Source of the DNA: Ferrovibrio sp964218355 | Lineage (GTDB): Bacteria > Pseudomonadota > Alphaproteobacteria > Ferrovibrionales > Ferrovibrionaceae | Assembly (NCBI RefSeq): GCF_964218355.1 | Contig: NZ_CAXPMC010000009.1 | Location: forward strand, 124,001-188,000 | Reading direction: 5' to 3' | DNA: 64,000 nucleotides | Shown: piece after piece, positions 26,480 through 34,648 of the stretch | Numbering within the stretch: position 1 is the first letter of the stretch | How the letters are laid out: each line of letters opens with the position of its first letter | Notes under the pieces: model-generated | What the model was told of the DNA's origin: nothing | Seen by the model: only the letters and a program-made list of their open reading frames with translations | The model's database searches: none | Translations under genes and position numbers: made by a program

Positions 26480-27142
26480 ATGTGGTTCAGCACCCCCCGC
26501 CACAAGATAGAGATGCCCGATCGCAGCCGGGCTCTGCCCGGACGGGACACGCCCATGGCAGTGCCGGCCCGGCATTTCGTGAACGGCAATCCTCTGCTGC
26601 CGCCCTTTGCGGAAGGACTGGAACTGGCATTGTTCGGTCTCGGCTGTTTCTGGGGGGCAGAGCGCAAATTCTGGCAGGCCGGGCCCGGAATTCATTCGAC
26701 GGCGGTGGGCTATGCCGCCGGCTATACCCCGAATCCGACCTATGAAGAGGTCTGCAGCGGTCTGACCGGCCATAACGAGGTGGTCCGGGTGGTGTTCGAT
26801 CCGGCGCGGATCTCCTATGCCGCACTGCTGCAGGTTTTCTGGGAAAGCCATGATCCGACCCAGGGCATGCGGCAGGGCAATGATGTCGGCACCCAGTACC
26901 GGTCCGGCATCTATGTGTATTCGGCTGCCCAGCGCGCACAGGCCGGGCAGAGCCGCGATGCCTATCAGCAGGCCCTGACCCGGGCCGGCCGCGGCCGCAT
27001 CACCACCGAAATCCTGGATGCGCCGGATTTCTACTATGCCGAAGATTATCACCAGCAGTATCTGGCCAAGAATCCGGGCGGGTATTGCGGGCTCGGCGGC
27101 ACGGGGGTGGCCTGCCCTGTCGGATTGACCACGGACGCATAG
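26480..27142 (+). CDS. msrA: Peptide-methionine (S)-S-oxide reductase
   Basis: This enzyme repairs S-methionine sulfoxide in proteins. The 220-residue product has the catalytic GCFWGAE with nucleophile C56, then GYAAGY, the CSGLTGHNEVV segment and DVGTQYRSGIY. C-terminal cysteines in YCGLGGTGVACPV can act as resolving cysteines. An N-terminal extension of about 45 residues precedes the core, as in E. coli-type long MsrA. A good AGGAGCG ribosome-binding site precedes the ATG at 26480. Confidence 0.96.
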   Translation: MWFSTPRHKIEMPDRSRALPGRDTPMAVPARHFVNGNPLLPPFAEGLELALFGLGCFWGAERKFWQAGPGIHSTAVGYAAGYTPNPTYEEVCSGLTGHNEVVRVVFDPARISYAALLQVFWESHDPTQGMRQGNDVGTQYRSGIYVYSAAQRAQAGQSRDAYQQALTRAGRGRITTEILDAPDFYYAEDYHQQYLAKNPGGYCGLGGTGVACPVGLTTDA

Positions 27143-27159
27143 ATTTTCTGGTATTTCTG

Positions 27160-27165
27160 TATAAT
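27160..27165 (+). promoter_or_regulatory. Consensus -10 box (TATAAT) before the Lrp-family gene
   Basis: A perfect TATAAT lies 19 bp upstream of the Lrp-family start codon, in a 41-bp AT-rich gap after msrA. There is no clear -35 at 17-bp spacing (GCATAG). It would give a very short leader, and the surrounding AT-rich palindrome-like sequence may also bind the regulator itself. Confidence 0.4.
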
Positions 27166-27183
27166 TAAGTATATTTTGCGGTC

Positions 27184-27645
27184 ATGGATTATATTGACCG
27201 CAAAATAATTGAATACATTCAGGCTTCCGGCCGGGCGTCCTATGCCGAGATCGGGGCGGCTGCCGGCCTGTCGGTCTCGGCGGTCAACGAGCGGCTGAAA
27301 AAACTGGAGCGGCAGGGGGCAATCCGCGGCTGGACCGCCCTGATCGACCCCGTTGCCGCCGGCTGCCCGGTTCTTGCCTTCGTGCAGGTGATGATCGAGC
27401 GGCCGGAGCACGAACCGGCTTTCCTGGCGCTGGTGCGCGACGAGCCGGCAATCCTGGAATGCCATCATGTGACGGGGGACTGGTCGTATCTGCTGAAGGT
27501 CCGGGTGCCGGACATGGCGGCGCTCGAACGGCTGCTGGCGCGGCGGATCAAGCAGCTGCCGGGCATTCCGCGCAGCCACAGCGTGGTGGTGCTGTCCTCC
27601 GCCAAGGACAGCCCGGCGCTGCCTGTCCCGGCCGGCCCGGCATGA
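27184..27645 (+). CDS. Lrp/AsnC-family transcriptional regulator
   Basis: This 153-residue regulator has an N-terminal winged helix-turn-helix (about 4-60: MDYIDRKIIEYIQASGRAS, then EIGAAAGLSVSAVNERLKKL) and a C-terminal RAM/AsnC ligand-binding domain containing CHHVTGDWSYLLKV. Its stop overlaps the ATG of a LysE-type exporter (ATGA). That is a classic pair in which the Lrp protein controls an amino-acid exporter in response to its substrate. The probable effector is an amino acid, but which one is unknown. Confidence 0.94.
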   Translation: MDYIDRKIIEYIQASGRASYAEIGAAAGLSVSAVNERLKKLERQGAIRGWTALIDPVAAGCPVLAFVQVMIERPEHEPAFLALVRDEPAILECHHVTGDWSYLLKVRVPDMAALERLLARRIKQLPGIPRSHSVVVLSSAKDSPALPVPAGPA

Positions 27646-28271
27646 GCGAACAGGCGGAACTGCTGCTGCGGGCCGTGCTGCTGGGGCTGGCTGTGGCGGC
27701 GCCGGTCGGGCCGATCGGCGTGCTGTGCATCCAGCGCAGCCTGTCCGGCGGTTTCTGGGCGGGTTTCAGCGGCGGCATCGGCACGGCGGTCGCCGATGCC
27801 GTTTATGCCGGGTTGGCCGCGGCCGGTTTTGCCGCGCTGGTGCAGCCCATGGGCGATGTCCAGGACTGGCTGCGCTGGGGCGGCGCCGCGTTCATTGCCT
27901 GGCTGGGCTGGCGTACGCTGCAGGCGCCGGTGGTCAATGGTCCGGCAATGGTTCCGGCCCCGGCGGCGGGGCCGGCTTCGGCGCGGCCGCTGCGGCTGTT
28001 CGCCGTCACTTTCGCACTGACCATGAGCAATCCGGCAACCATCCTGTCCTTTGTGGCCATGTTCGCCGGCCTCGGGCTGGGCGAGAATCCATCTATGGCG
28101 GCGGCGGCAACCGTGCTTGCCGGTGTTTTCACCGGTTCGCTGCTTTGGTGGGCAGTCCTAAGTGCCAGCGCAGCCGTCCTGCGGCAGCGCATCACCGACG
28201 AATCGAAGCGCTGGATTAACCGGATCGCCGGCGCCGTCCTGATCGCCTTCGCATTCGCACTCGTCATCTGA
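27642..28271 (+). CDS. LysE/RhtB-family amino-acid exporter
   Basis: This 209-residue inner-membrane protein has about six hydrophobic helices. It carries the LysE signature near the N-terminus (APVGPIGVLCIQRSLSGG) and the NPATILSF motif midway. It should export amino acids or related small metabolites. The start is the ATG that overlaps the stop of the Lrp-family gene; a frame starting at 27459 is a shadow of that regulator. It precedes the oligopeptide-type receptor by about 80 bp. Confidence 0.92.
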   Translation: MSEQAELLLRAVLLGLAVAAPVGPIGVLCIQRSLSGGFWAGFSGGIGTAVADAVYAGLAAAGFAALVQPMGDVQDWLRWGGAAFIAWLGWRTLQAPVVNGPAMVPAPAAGPASARPLRLFAVTFALTMSNPATILSFVAMFAGLGLGENPSMAAAATVLAGVFTGSLLWWAVLSASAAVLRQRITDESKRWINRIAGAVLIAFAFALVI

Positions 28272-28352
28272 GGCGCTTGTCAGCGACCGCCTGAATCGGC
28301 AATCTGCCTGCCTCAGAAAGGCGCGCAATGCGCAATGAGGGGAGACTCGTAC

Positions 28353-29939
28353 ATGACCATGCAATGGAAGTCGCTGACTGCGGCCGCCCTGATGTCGATC
28401 GGGGCGATGTCGGTGGCGGCGCAGCCGGTTCAGGCCGCAGAACTGAAGGTCGGCCTGTCGGCCGAGCCGAGCGCGCTGGATCCGCATTATCACAATCTCG
28501 GTCCCAACAACCAGATTGCCTACACGATCTTCGACACCCTGATCCTGCAGGACGAAAACCAGAAGCTGGTGCCGGGTCTGGCCACCAGCTGGAAGCCGGT
28601 CAACGAGACGACCTGGGAATTCAAGCTGCGTCAGGGTGTGAAGTTCCATGACGGTTCGGCATTCAACGCCGCGGACGTGATCTTCTCGATCAACCGTCCG
28701 GGCAAGGTTCCGAACAGTCCATCGTCGATGATCATCTTCACCCGCTCCATCGCTGAAATGAAAGCGGTCGATGATTATACGGTCCAGTTCGTCACCAAGG
28801 CGCCGCATCCGCTGCTGCCGACGGACCTCAGCCGCATTGCCATCATGTCGGCCGAAGCAGCCAAGAGCGGCGTTGCCGAGGGCATGACCACCGAAGCGCT
28901 GAGCAACGGCGAAGGCCTCGTCGGTACCGGCCCCTACAAATATGTCGAGTGGGTGCGTGGCAACCGGCTCGTGCTTGAAGGCAACAAGGATTACTGGGGC
29001 GGCAAGCCGTCCTGGGACAAGGTTACCTACCGGCCGATGTCGAATGATGCCGCCCGTGTGGCAGCCCTGCTCGCCGGCGATGTCGACATGATCGAGAATC
29101 CGCCGCCGGCCGACCTGAAGAAGCTGCGCGAGAATCCGAAGGTGAATATCAGCCAGGCAGTGTCCAACCGCCTGATCTATATCCACCTCGACAGCCACAG
29201 CGACGAGGCCGGAGGCATTCCGGATGTCAAGGGCAAGAACCCGCTGAAGGATGTGCGGGTCCGCAAGGCGCTGTCGATGGCGATCAACCGCGATGCCATT
29301 GCCAGCCGTATCATGGAAGGCCTCGGCCAGCCGACCGGCGATTTCCTGCCGTATCCGATGTTTGGCACCCGCAAGGATGCCAAGCCGGAGAAGTATGATC
29401 CGGAAGCCGCCAAGAAGCTGCTCGCCGAAGCCGGCTATCCGAACGGGTTCGAGATCACGCTCGGCACGCCGAATGACCGGTACATCAACGACGCCGAAGT
29501 CTCGCAGGCTGTGGCGTCGCAGTGGACCCGCATTGGCGTGAAGACCAAGGTCGAGGCCGTGACCAAGACCGTGTTCTTCAAGAACCGCGACGACTACAAG
29601 TACTCGGCCTATCTGGCAGGCTGGGGTGCAGGCACTGGTGAGATGTCGGACCCGCTGCGTGCGCTGGTGGCCACGCCGATCAAGGAGAAGGGTTTCGGCA
29701 CCACCAACAAGGGCCGTTATTCGAACCCGAAGATGGACGCGGTTCTGGAAGAGGCGCTGAAGACCGTCGATGATGCCAAGCGCGAAAGCCTGCTGCAGCA
29801 GGCCTCGAAGATGGCCATGGACGACCAGGCACTGATCCCGATCCATATCGAAGTCACGCCCTGGGCGACCCGCAAGGGACTCACCTACAAGGCCCGGGCC
29901 GACCAGTATACCTTTGCCAATGGCGTGAAGGCCGAGTAA
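28353..29939 (+). CDS. ABC transporter substrate-binding protein, family 5 (oligopeptide/dipeptide type)
   Basis: This 528-residue exported receptor has a signal peptide cleaved near VQA|A (residue 28). The family-5 receptor fold follows: PSALDPHYHNLGPNNQIAYT, KLRQGVKFHDG, VRKALSMAINRDAI and the LYKARADQYTF-like end region. The ATG at 28353 is preceded by GGGGAG. No permease or ATPase genes are adjacent, so it must use components encoded elsewhere, or be an orphan receptor. Ligands of this family include peptides, opines, glutathione and nickel complexes. A strong terminator follows directly. Confidence 0.93.
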   Translation: MTMQWKSLTAAALMSIGAMSVAAQPVQAAELKVGLSAEPSALDPHYHNLGPNNQIAYTIFDTLILQDENQKLVPGLATSWKPVNETTWEFKLRQGVKFHDGSAFNAADVIFSINRPGKVPNSPSSMIIFTRSIAEMKAVDDYTVQFVTKAPHPLLPTDLSRIAIMSAEAAKSGVAEGMTTEALSNGEGLVGTGPYKYVEWVRGNRLVLEGNKDYWGGKPSWDKVTYRPMSNDAARVAALLAGDVDMIENPPPADLKKLRENPKVNISQAVSNRLIYIHLDSHSDEAGGIPDVKGKNPLKDVRVRKALSMAINRDAIASRIMEGLGQPTGDFLPYPMFGTRKDAKPEKYDPEAAKKLLAEAGYPNGFEITLGTPNDRYINDAEVSQAVASQWTRIGVKTKVEAVTKTVFFKNRDDYKYSAYLAGWGAGTGEMSDPLRALVATPIKEKGFGTTNKGRYSNPKMDAVLEEALKTVDDAKRESLLQQASKMAMDDQALIPIHIEVTPWATRKGLTYKARADQYTFANGVKAE

Positions 29940-29961
29940 CAGGGCCGCACACCTGACGGAC

Positions 29962-29995
29962 AACGCCGCGGCGCAAGCCGCGGCGTTTTTCTTTT
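29962..29995 (+). terminator. Rho-independent terminator after the family-5 receptor gene
   Basis: An 11-bp perfect GC-rich stem (29962-29972 with 29977-29987) closed by a GCAA tetraloop is followed by TTTTTCTTTT. It lies 22 bp after the receptor stop and touches the end of the convergent nadK gene. The U-tract serves the plus strand. Confidence 0.92.
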
Positions 29996-30765
29996 CAGGA
30001 GACGAACTGTTCGCTGAGGATGCGTTCCTCAAGATCGTGGCCGGCATCGAACAGAAGGCGCAGGCGGATATCCCGGGCTTCCTCGACTTCCACTTCGACG
30101 ACGTCGCGCACCTCATTGAAATCGGCGGTGGCGGAGACCGGCCGCTTGAAATTGTCCAGGACCTCGAAGCGGACTTTCGCGCCGCGCGGCAGCAGCGCGC
30201 CGCGCCAGCGGCGCGGCCGGAAGGCGCTGATCGGCGTCAGAGCTAGGACGCCGGCATTCAGCGGCAGGACCGGGCCATGCGCGGAAAGGTTATAGGCCGT
30301 GCTGCCTGCCGGTGTGGCAACCAGGGCGCCATCGCAGATCAGTTCATCGACACGCACCCGGCCATCGATGGAAATCCGCAGTTTTGCTGTCTGCCGGGTC
30401 TGCCGCAGCAGCGCCACTTCGTTGATGGCGAGGGCGTCGTATTCGGCCCCGCCCTCCGAGATGGCCCGCATCCGCAGCGGATGCACCTCGGCCACATTGG
30501 CCTCGGCGAGGCGCTCGGGCAGGGCATCCTCGTTGTATTCGTTCATCAGGAAGCCGACGGTTCCCTGGTTCATGCCGTAGATCGGCACGTCGCGGGTCAT
30601 GTATTTGTGCAGGGTCTGCAGCATGAAGCCATCGCCGCCAAGCGCCACGATGACATCGGCTTCGGTCGGTCTGATCTCGCCATAACGGGTTGCCAGCCGT
30701 TCGCGCGCCGCCATGGCCGGCTCGCCCCTGGCCGCAACGAAGGCGATTTTGCTGAATCCTGTCAT
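29995..30765 (-). CDS. nadK: NAD kinase
   Basis: The enzyme phosphorylates NAD to NADP. The 256-residue product has the GGDG motif (43-46) with the catalytic aspartate, GTVGFLMN, the NE motif (AINEVALLR), TPAGSTAYN and a C-terminal domain with TADFNEV-like strands. The length is typical for the short alphaproteobacterial form. It is encoded apart from any obvious pathway partners and is separated from moaA by about 80 bp. Confidence 0.96.
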   Translation of the reverse strand: MTGFSKIAFVAARGEPAMAARERLATRYGEIRPTEADVIVALGGDGFMLQTLHKYMTRDVPIYGMNQGTVGFLMNEYNEDALPERLAEANVAEVHPLRMRAISEGGAEYDALAINEVALLRQTRQTAKLRISIDGRVRVDELICDGALVATPAGSTAYNLSAHGPVLPLNAGVLALTPISAFRPRRWRGALLPRGAKVRFEVLDNFKRPVSATADFNEVRDVVEVEVEEARDIRLRLLFDAGHDLEERILSEQFVS

Positions 30766-30848
30766 GCCGGTCCGTTGTTCGGGTGGAGAGGCGGGGTGAA
30801 GCGGGCGGAGTATAGCGGGCGGGCCGGCGCCGGAGCCAGCCCCGCCAT

Positions 30849-31841
30849 TCAGCCGCCGGTCACGCTCATATGCCGGGGAACGGCAGCCGGGGCCCGGCGG
30901 CGGTCGATAACGAAATCGTGGCCCTTCGGTTTGCGGGCGATGGCGGCACGGATTGCCTCCTCCAGGGCGGCATCACCCTCGGAGCTGCGCAGCGGCGTGC
31001 GCAGGTCGGCGGCATCGTTCTGGCCGAGACACATGAACAGCGTGCCGGTGCAGGTCAACCGCACCCGGTTGCAGCTTTCGCAGAAATTGTGGGTCAGCGG
31101 CGTGATGAAGCCGAGCCGGCGGCCGGTTTCACGCACGGTATAGTAACGGGCCGGGCCGCCGGTGCGGTAATCGGTTTCGTCCAGAGTCCATTTCTGCTGG
31201 ATCCGGGCCCGGGCCATCGACAGTGGCAGATACTGGTCCAGCCGGGCGCTGTCGCCGATCTCGCCCATGGGCATGACCTCGATCAGCACCAGATCGAAGC
31301 CCTCGTCACCGCACCAGGCGATCAGGTCGTCGAATTCGTCCTCGTTCACGCCGCGCAGGGCGACGGCATTGATCTTCACCTGCAGGCCTGTGGCCTTTGC
31401 GGCCTGCAGGCCGGCCATCACCTTGTCCAGCTTTCCCCACCGGGTCAGTTCGGTGAAGCGGTCGGCTCGCAGCGTGTCCAGAGAAACATTGACCCGGCGC
31501 ACACCGGCGGCGGCAAGACCGGCGGCGTATTTCTCCAGCTGGCTGCCGTTGGTGGTCAGCGTCAGTTCGTCCAGTTCGCCGGTCTGCAGCCGGCGCCCCA
31601 GGCTGTCGATCAGGGTCATGATGCCGCGGCGCACCAGCGGCTCGCCGCCGGTCAGGCGCAGCTTGCGCACGCCCATGCGGATGAAGGCGCCGCACAGACG
31701 GTCCAGTTCCTCCAGGCTCAGCACTTCGGCCTTGGGCAGAAACGACATGTCCTCCGCCATGCAATAAACGCAGCGGAAATCGCAGCGGTCGGTGACCGAT
31801 ACGCGAAGATAGGAAACGGAACGGCCGAAGGGGTCCTGCAT
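30849..31841 (-). CDS. moaA: GTP 3',8-cyclase (molybdenum cofactor biosynthesis)
   Basis: This radical SAM enzyme turns GTP into 3',8-cyclo-7,8-dihydro-GTP, the first committed step of molybdopterin synthesis. The 330-residue protein has the radical SAM cluster motif C20-x3-C24-x2-C27, LRLTGGEPL, and a second cluster motif C-x2-C-x13-C (FCESCNRVRL...MC). It ends in the conserved C-terminal Gly-Gly. The ATG at 31841 fits the usual N-terminus DPFGRSVSYLRVSVTDRC. The longer frame reaching 32114 runs into the acyl-CoA synthetase gene and is rejected. Confidence 0.96.
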   Translation of the reverse strand: MQDPFGRSVSYLRVSVTDRCDFRCVYCMAEDMSFLPKAEVLSLEELDRLCGAFIRMGVRKLRLTGGEPLVRRGIMTLIDSLGRRLQTGELDELTLTTNGSQLEKYAAGLAAAGVRRVNVSLDTLRADRFTELTRWGKLDKVMAGLQAAKATGLQVKINAVALRGVNEDEFDDLIAWCGDEGFDLVLIEVMPMGEIGDSARLDQYLPLSMARARIQQKWTLDETDYRTGGPARYYTVRETGRRLGFITPLTHNFCESCNRVRLTCTGTLFMCLGQNDAADLRTPLRSSEGDAALEEAIRAAIARKPKGHDFVIDRRRAPAAVPRHMSVTGG

Positions 31842-31872
31842 TGCCCTGTCTCTCGGTCTGCCGGCACGGGCG

Positions 31873-31940
31873 GGAACGGTTCTTTTCGTTCCGCCTAACA
31901 TAGGGGGGGCGTTCCCCGGGGACAATCCCCCGCCGGGGAA
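31873..31940. other. Hairpin-rich gap between the ACS/GNAT gene and moaA
   Basis: Two inverted repeats occur here: GGAACG-N8-CGTTCC (31873-31892) and TTCCCCGG-N13-CCGGGGAA (31912-31940). Neither has a U-tract in the direction of transcription, so termination after the ACS/GNAT gene is not certain. The moaA promoter presumably overlaps this region. Confidence 0.35.
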
Positions 31941-31954
31941 TCCGTCGGGGACAG

Positions 31955-34648
31955 TCAGTTTCCGGGCGGCGACTGCAGATCCAGCCGCATTTCCAGGACA
32001 TCCGAAGTGGCGTTGCCCGAGGGGCGGAAGCCCAGTTCGCCAGCCAGTGTGCGCATGGCCTGATTCTCGCGCAGGATGTCGCCGATGATCTCGCGGGTGC
32101 CGCGTTGCCGGCAATAGGCAATGATCTTCTTCATCAGCACATCGCCGAGGCCATGCCCCTTGAAATCGCTGCGCACCAGCACGGCGAATTCGGCCTTGAT
32201 GTTGTCCGGATCGGTAATCGCCCGCACCACGCCCAGCGTCTCGGCCTGGCCGTCCGGCCGCTGACGCGTGGCGATGAAGGCCATCTCGCGTTCGTAGTCG
32301 ATCTGCGTGAAACGGGCCATCTCGGCATGGGGCAGATGGCGCATCGGCGAGAAGAAACGCAGCCGGAAATCCTCTGCCGAGACCCGGCGGACGAATTCGT
32401 CATGGGTTGGCTCGTCTTCCGGCCGGATCGGGCGCAGCAGAACGGTCTCGCCGCCGCGCAGGGTAACGGTCTCCTCCAGAGCCCGCGGGTAAGGGCGGAT
32501 CGCCAGCCGGTCATGACCGGTCACTTCGCTGGGCTGGATCACCATGCGGGCATCCAGCGCCATCATGCCCTGGTCGTCGGCATAGAGCGGGTTGATGTCC
32601 AGCTCACGGATTTCAGCATGATCGGCCACCAGCTGGGCAACCCGGATCAGTACGGTAGCAAGCGCGGTACGGTCCACCGGCGGGAAATCGCGATACCCCG
32701 ACAGCAGGCGGCTGACCTTGGTGCGGTCGATCAGGTCGTCGGCAAGATGCAGATTCAGGGGCGGCAATGCGATGGCCCGGTCGCCGATCACCTCGACGCC
32801 GACGCCGCCCTGGCCGAACATGATGGCCGGTCCGAAAATCGGATCGGTCAGGGCGCCGATGATCAGTTCGTGGGCCCGGGCCCGGCGAATCATAGGCTGC
32901 AGGGTAAAGCCGTCGATCCGTGCCTTCGGCCGGTGTTCGCGGACACGGGCCAGCATGGCCGCCGCTGCGGCCTGCAGTTCCGCATCGCTGCCGAGATTGA
33001 GGGCAACGCCGCCGACATCCGATTTGTGGGTGATGTCCGGCGACAGGATCTTGAGTGCCAGCGGATACCCGATCCGCCGTGCCGCCGCCAGCGCCTCCGC
33101 CGTGTCGGCCGCCGCCTCGGTCGGCACGGCCGGAATGCCGTAAGCCGAAAGGATGCGTTTGCCTTCGATTTCGTTCAGCATGCGACGGTTTTCGCGCAGC
33201 GCGGTTTCTATCACCATGCGGGTGGCGGCAAAGTCAGGGCGGAAATCCTCCGGCAGTTCGGCCGGGGTCTGCATCAGGCTCTGCATGTTGCGCCGGTAGT
33301 CGACCATATGCACGAAGGCGCGGGCCGCGGCATCCGGCGTATCGTAGGAAGGCAGACCGGCCGCGGCGAAGGCCTTGCGGGCAGCATGCACCGCCTCGCC
33401 GCCAGACCAGCAGGTCAGGACATTCTTGCCGCAGCCCTTGGCCGCCTCGATGACGGCCTCGGCTGGCTGCAGGGAAGGGACGATGGCGGTCGGCGCATGC
33501 ATCACCAGAACGGCATCAACACCCGGATCGGCGATGACGGCCCGCAATGCATCGGCATAGCGTCCGCTCGGCGCGTCGCCGATGATGTCGACCGGATTGC
33601 CATGCGACCAGGTCGCGGGCAATGCCTCATCCAGTCGGGCCAGGGTCTCCGGCGCAAGGTCGGCCAGCCGGCCGCCATACTCGATCAGTTTGTCCACGGC
33701 CATCACGCCGGGACCGCCGCCATTGGTGACGATGGCCAGCCGTTCGCCTGGCAGTGTGCGGCTGCGGGCCAGGGTTTCGACGGCGTCGAACAGTTCCTCG
33801 ATGCCGTCCACCCGCAGGATGCCGGCGCGCTGCAGTGCGGCCGAATAGACGTCATCGCCGCCGGCCAGTGCGCCGGTATGGGAAGCGGCGGCCTGTGCGG
33901 CCCGGGCGTTGCGGCCGGATTTCACTGCCACGATCGGCTTGGTGCGGGCGGCGGCGCGCGCGGCGGACATGAATTTGCGCGCATGCTTGACTGATTCGAT
34001 ATACAGCAGGATGGCGCGTGTCTGCGGATCGCTGGCCAGATAATCCAGCATGTCGCCGAAATCGATATCGGCGGAATCGCCGAGCGAGATGAAGTGGCTG
34101 AAGCCGATGCCGTGCTGCTTTGCCCAGTCCAGCACGATGGTGCACAGCGCACCGGACTGGCTGACGAAAGCCAGCTGGCCCGGCTGGGCGTCGGCATGGG
34201 CGAAGCTGGCATTCAGGCGCAGGCCGGGAATCATCATCCCGACGCAGTTCGGCCCCAGAATGCGCAGCAGATGGGGGCGGGCCGCATCCAGCATGGCCTG
34301 CTGCAGGCTGCGGCCATCGGATTGCCTGGTCTGGCTCAGGCCGGCGGTCAGCACCACTGCTGCCCGGCAGCCGAATTCGCCCAGTGCGGCGATCAGTTCT
34401 GGCACGATTTCCGGCGGCGTGCAGATGATGGCCAGGTCCGGCGGCGCCGGCAGGGCGCTGATCTTCGCAAAGCAGGGGCGGCCATGCAGGGCGCGGTATT
34501 TCGGATTGATCGGCCAGATATGGCCGGTGAACCCGGCGCGGATGATGTTTTCGAGCACCACCGTGCCAACCCGCATGGGGCGATCAGAGGCCCCGATAAT
34601 GGCGACCGAGCGCGGCGAGAACATCCTGTCGAGATTGCGGACCGTCAT
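31955..34648 (-). CDS. Fusion of ADP-forming acetyl-CoA synthetase and GNAT acetyltransferase (Pat-like)
   Basis: This 897-residue protein has three parts. Residues ~10-460 are the ADP-forming acyl-CoA synthetase alpha region: a CoA-binding fold (SVAIIGASDRP), FVSQSGAL, and the phospho-histidine motif ASHTGALAG with H257. Residues ~490-710 are an ATP-grasp beta region. Residues ~725-890 are a GNAT domain with the acetyl-CoA loop FKGHGLGDVL. This order matches the protein acetyltransferase Pat of enterobacteria. The active-site histidine is present here, so synthetase activity is possible as well as lysine acetylation. Its ATG overlaps the stop of the flippase gene (34645-34648). Confidence 0.93.
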   Translation of the reverse strand: MTVRNLDRMFSPRSVAIIGASDRPMRVGTVVLENIIRAGFTGHIWPINPKYRALHGRPCFAKISALPAPPDLAIICTPPEIVPELIAALGEFGCRAAVVLTAGLSQTRQSDGRSLQQAMLDAARPHLLRILGPNCVGMMIPGLRLNASFAHADAQPGQLAFVSQSGALCTIVLDWAKQHGIGFSHFISLGDSADIDFGDMLDYLASDPQTRAILLYIESVKHARKFMSAARAAARTKPIVAVKSGRNARAAQAAASHTGALAGGDDVYSAALQRAGILRVDGIEELFDAVETLARSRTLPGERLAIVTNGGGPGVMAVDKLIEYGGRLADLAPETLARLDEALPATWSHGNPVDIIGDAPSGRYADALRAVIADPGVDAVLVMHAPTAIVPSLQPAEAVIEAAKGCGKNVLTCWSGGEAVHAARKAFAAAGLPSYDTPDAAARAFVHMVDYRRNMQSLMQTPAELPEDFRPDFAATRMVIETALRENRRMLNEIEGKRILSAYGIPAVPTEAAADTAEALAAARRIGYPLALKILSPDITHKSDVGGVALNLGSDAELQAAAAAMLARVREHRPKARIDGFTLQPMIRRARAHELIIGALTDPIFGPAIMFGQGGVGVEVIGDRAIALPPLNLHLADDLIDRTKVSRLLSGYRDFPPVDRTALATVLIRVAQLVADHAEIRELDINPLYADDQGMMALDARMVIQPSEVTGHDRLAIRPYPRALEETVTLRGGETVLLRPIRPEDEPTHDEFVRRVSAEDFRLRFFSPMRHLPHAEMARFTQIDYEREMAFIATRQRPDGQAETLGVVRAITDPDNIKAEFAVLVRSDFKGHGLGDVLMKKIIAYCRQRGTREIIGDILRENQAMRTLAGELGFRPSGNATSDVLEMRLDLQSPPGN

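Noticed and set aside
31912..31940. An intrinsic terminator after the ACS/GNAT gene
   Set aside because: The 8-bp stem is good, but there is no U-tract after it in the direction of transcription.
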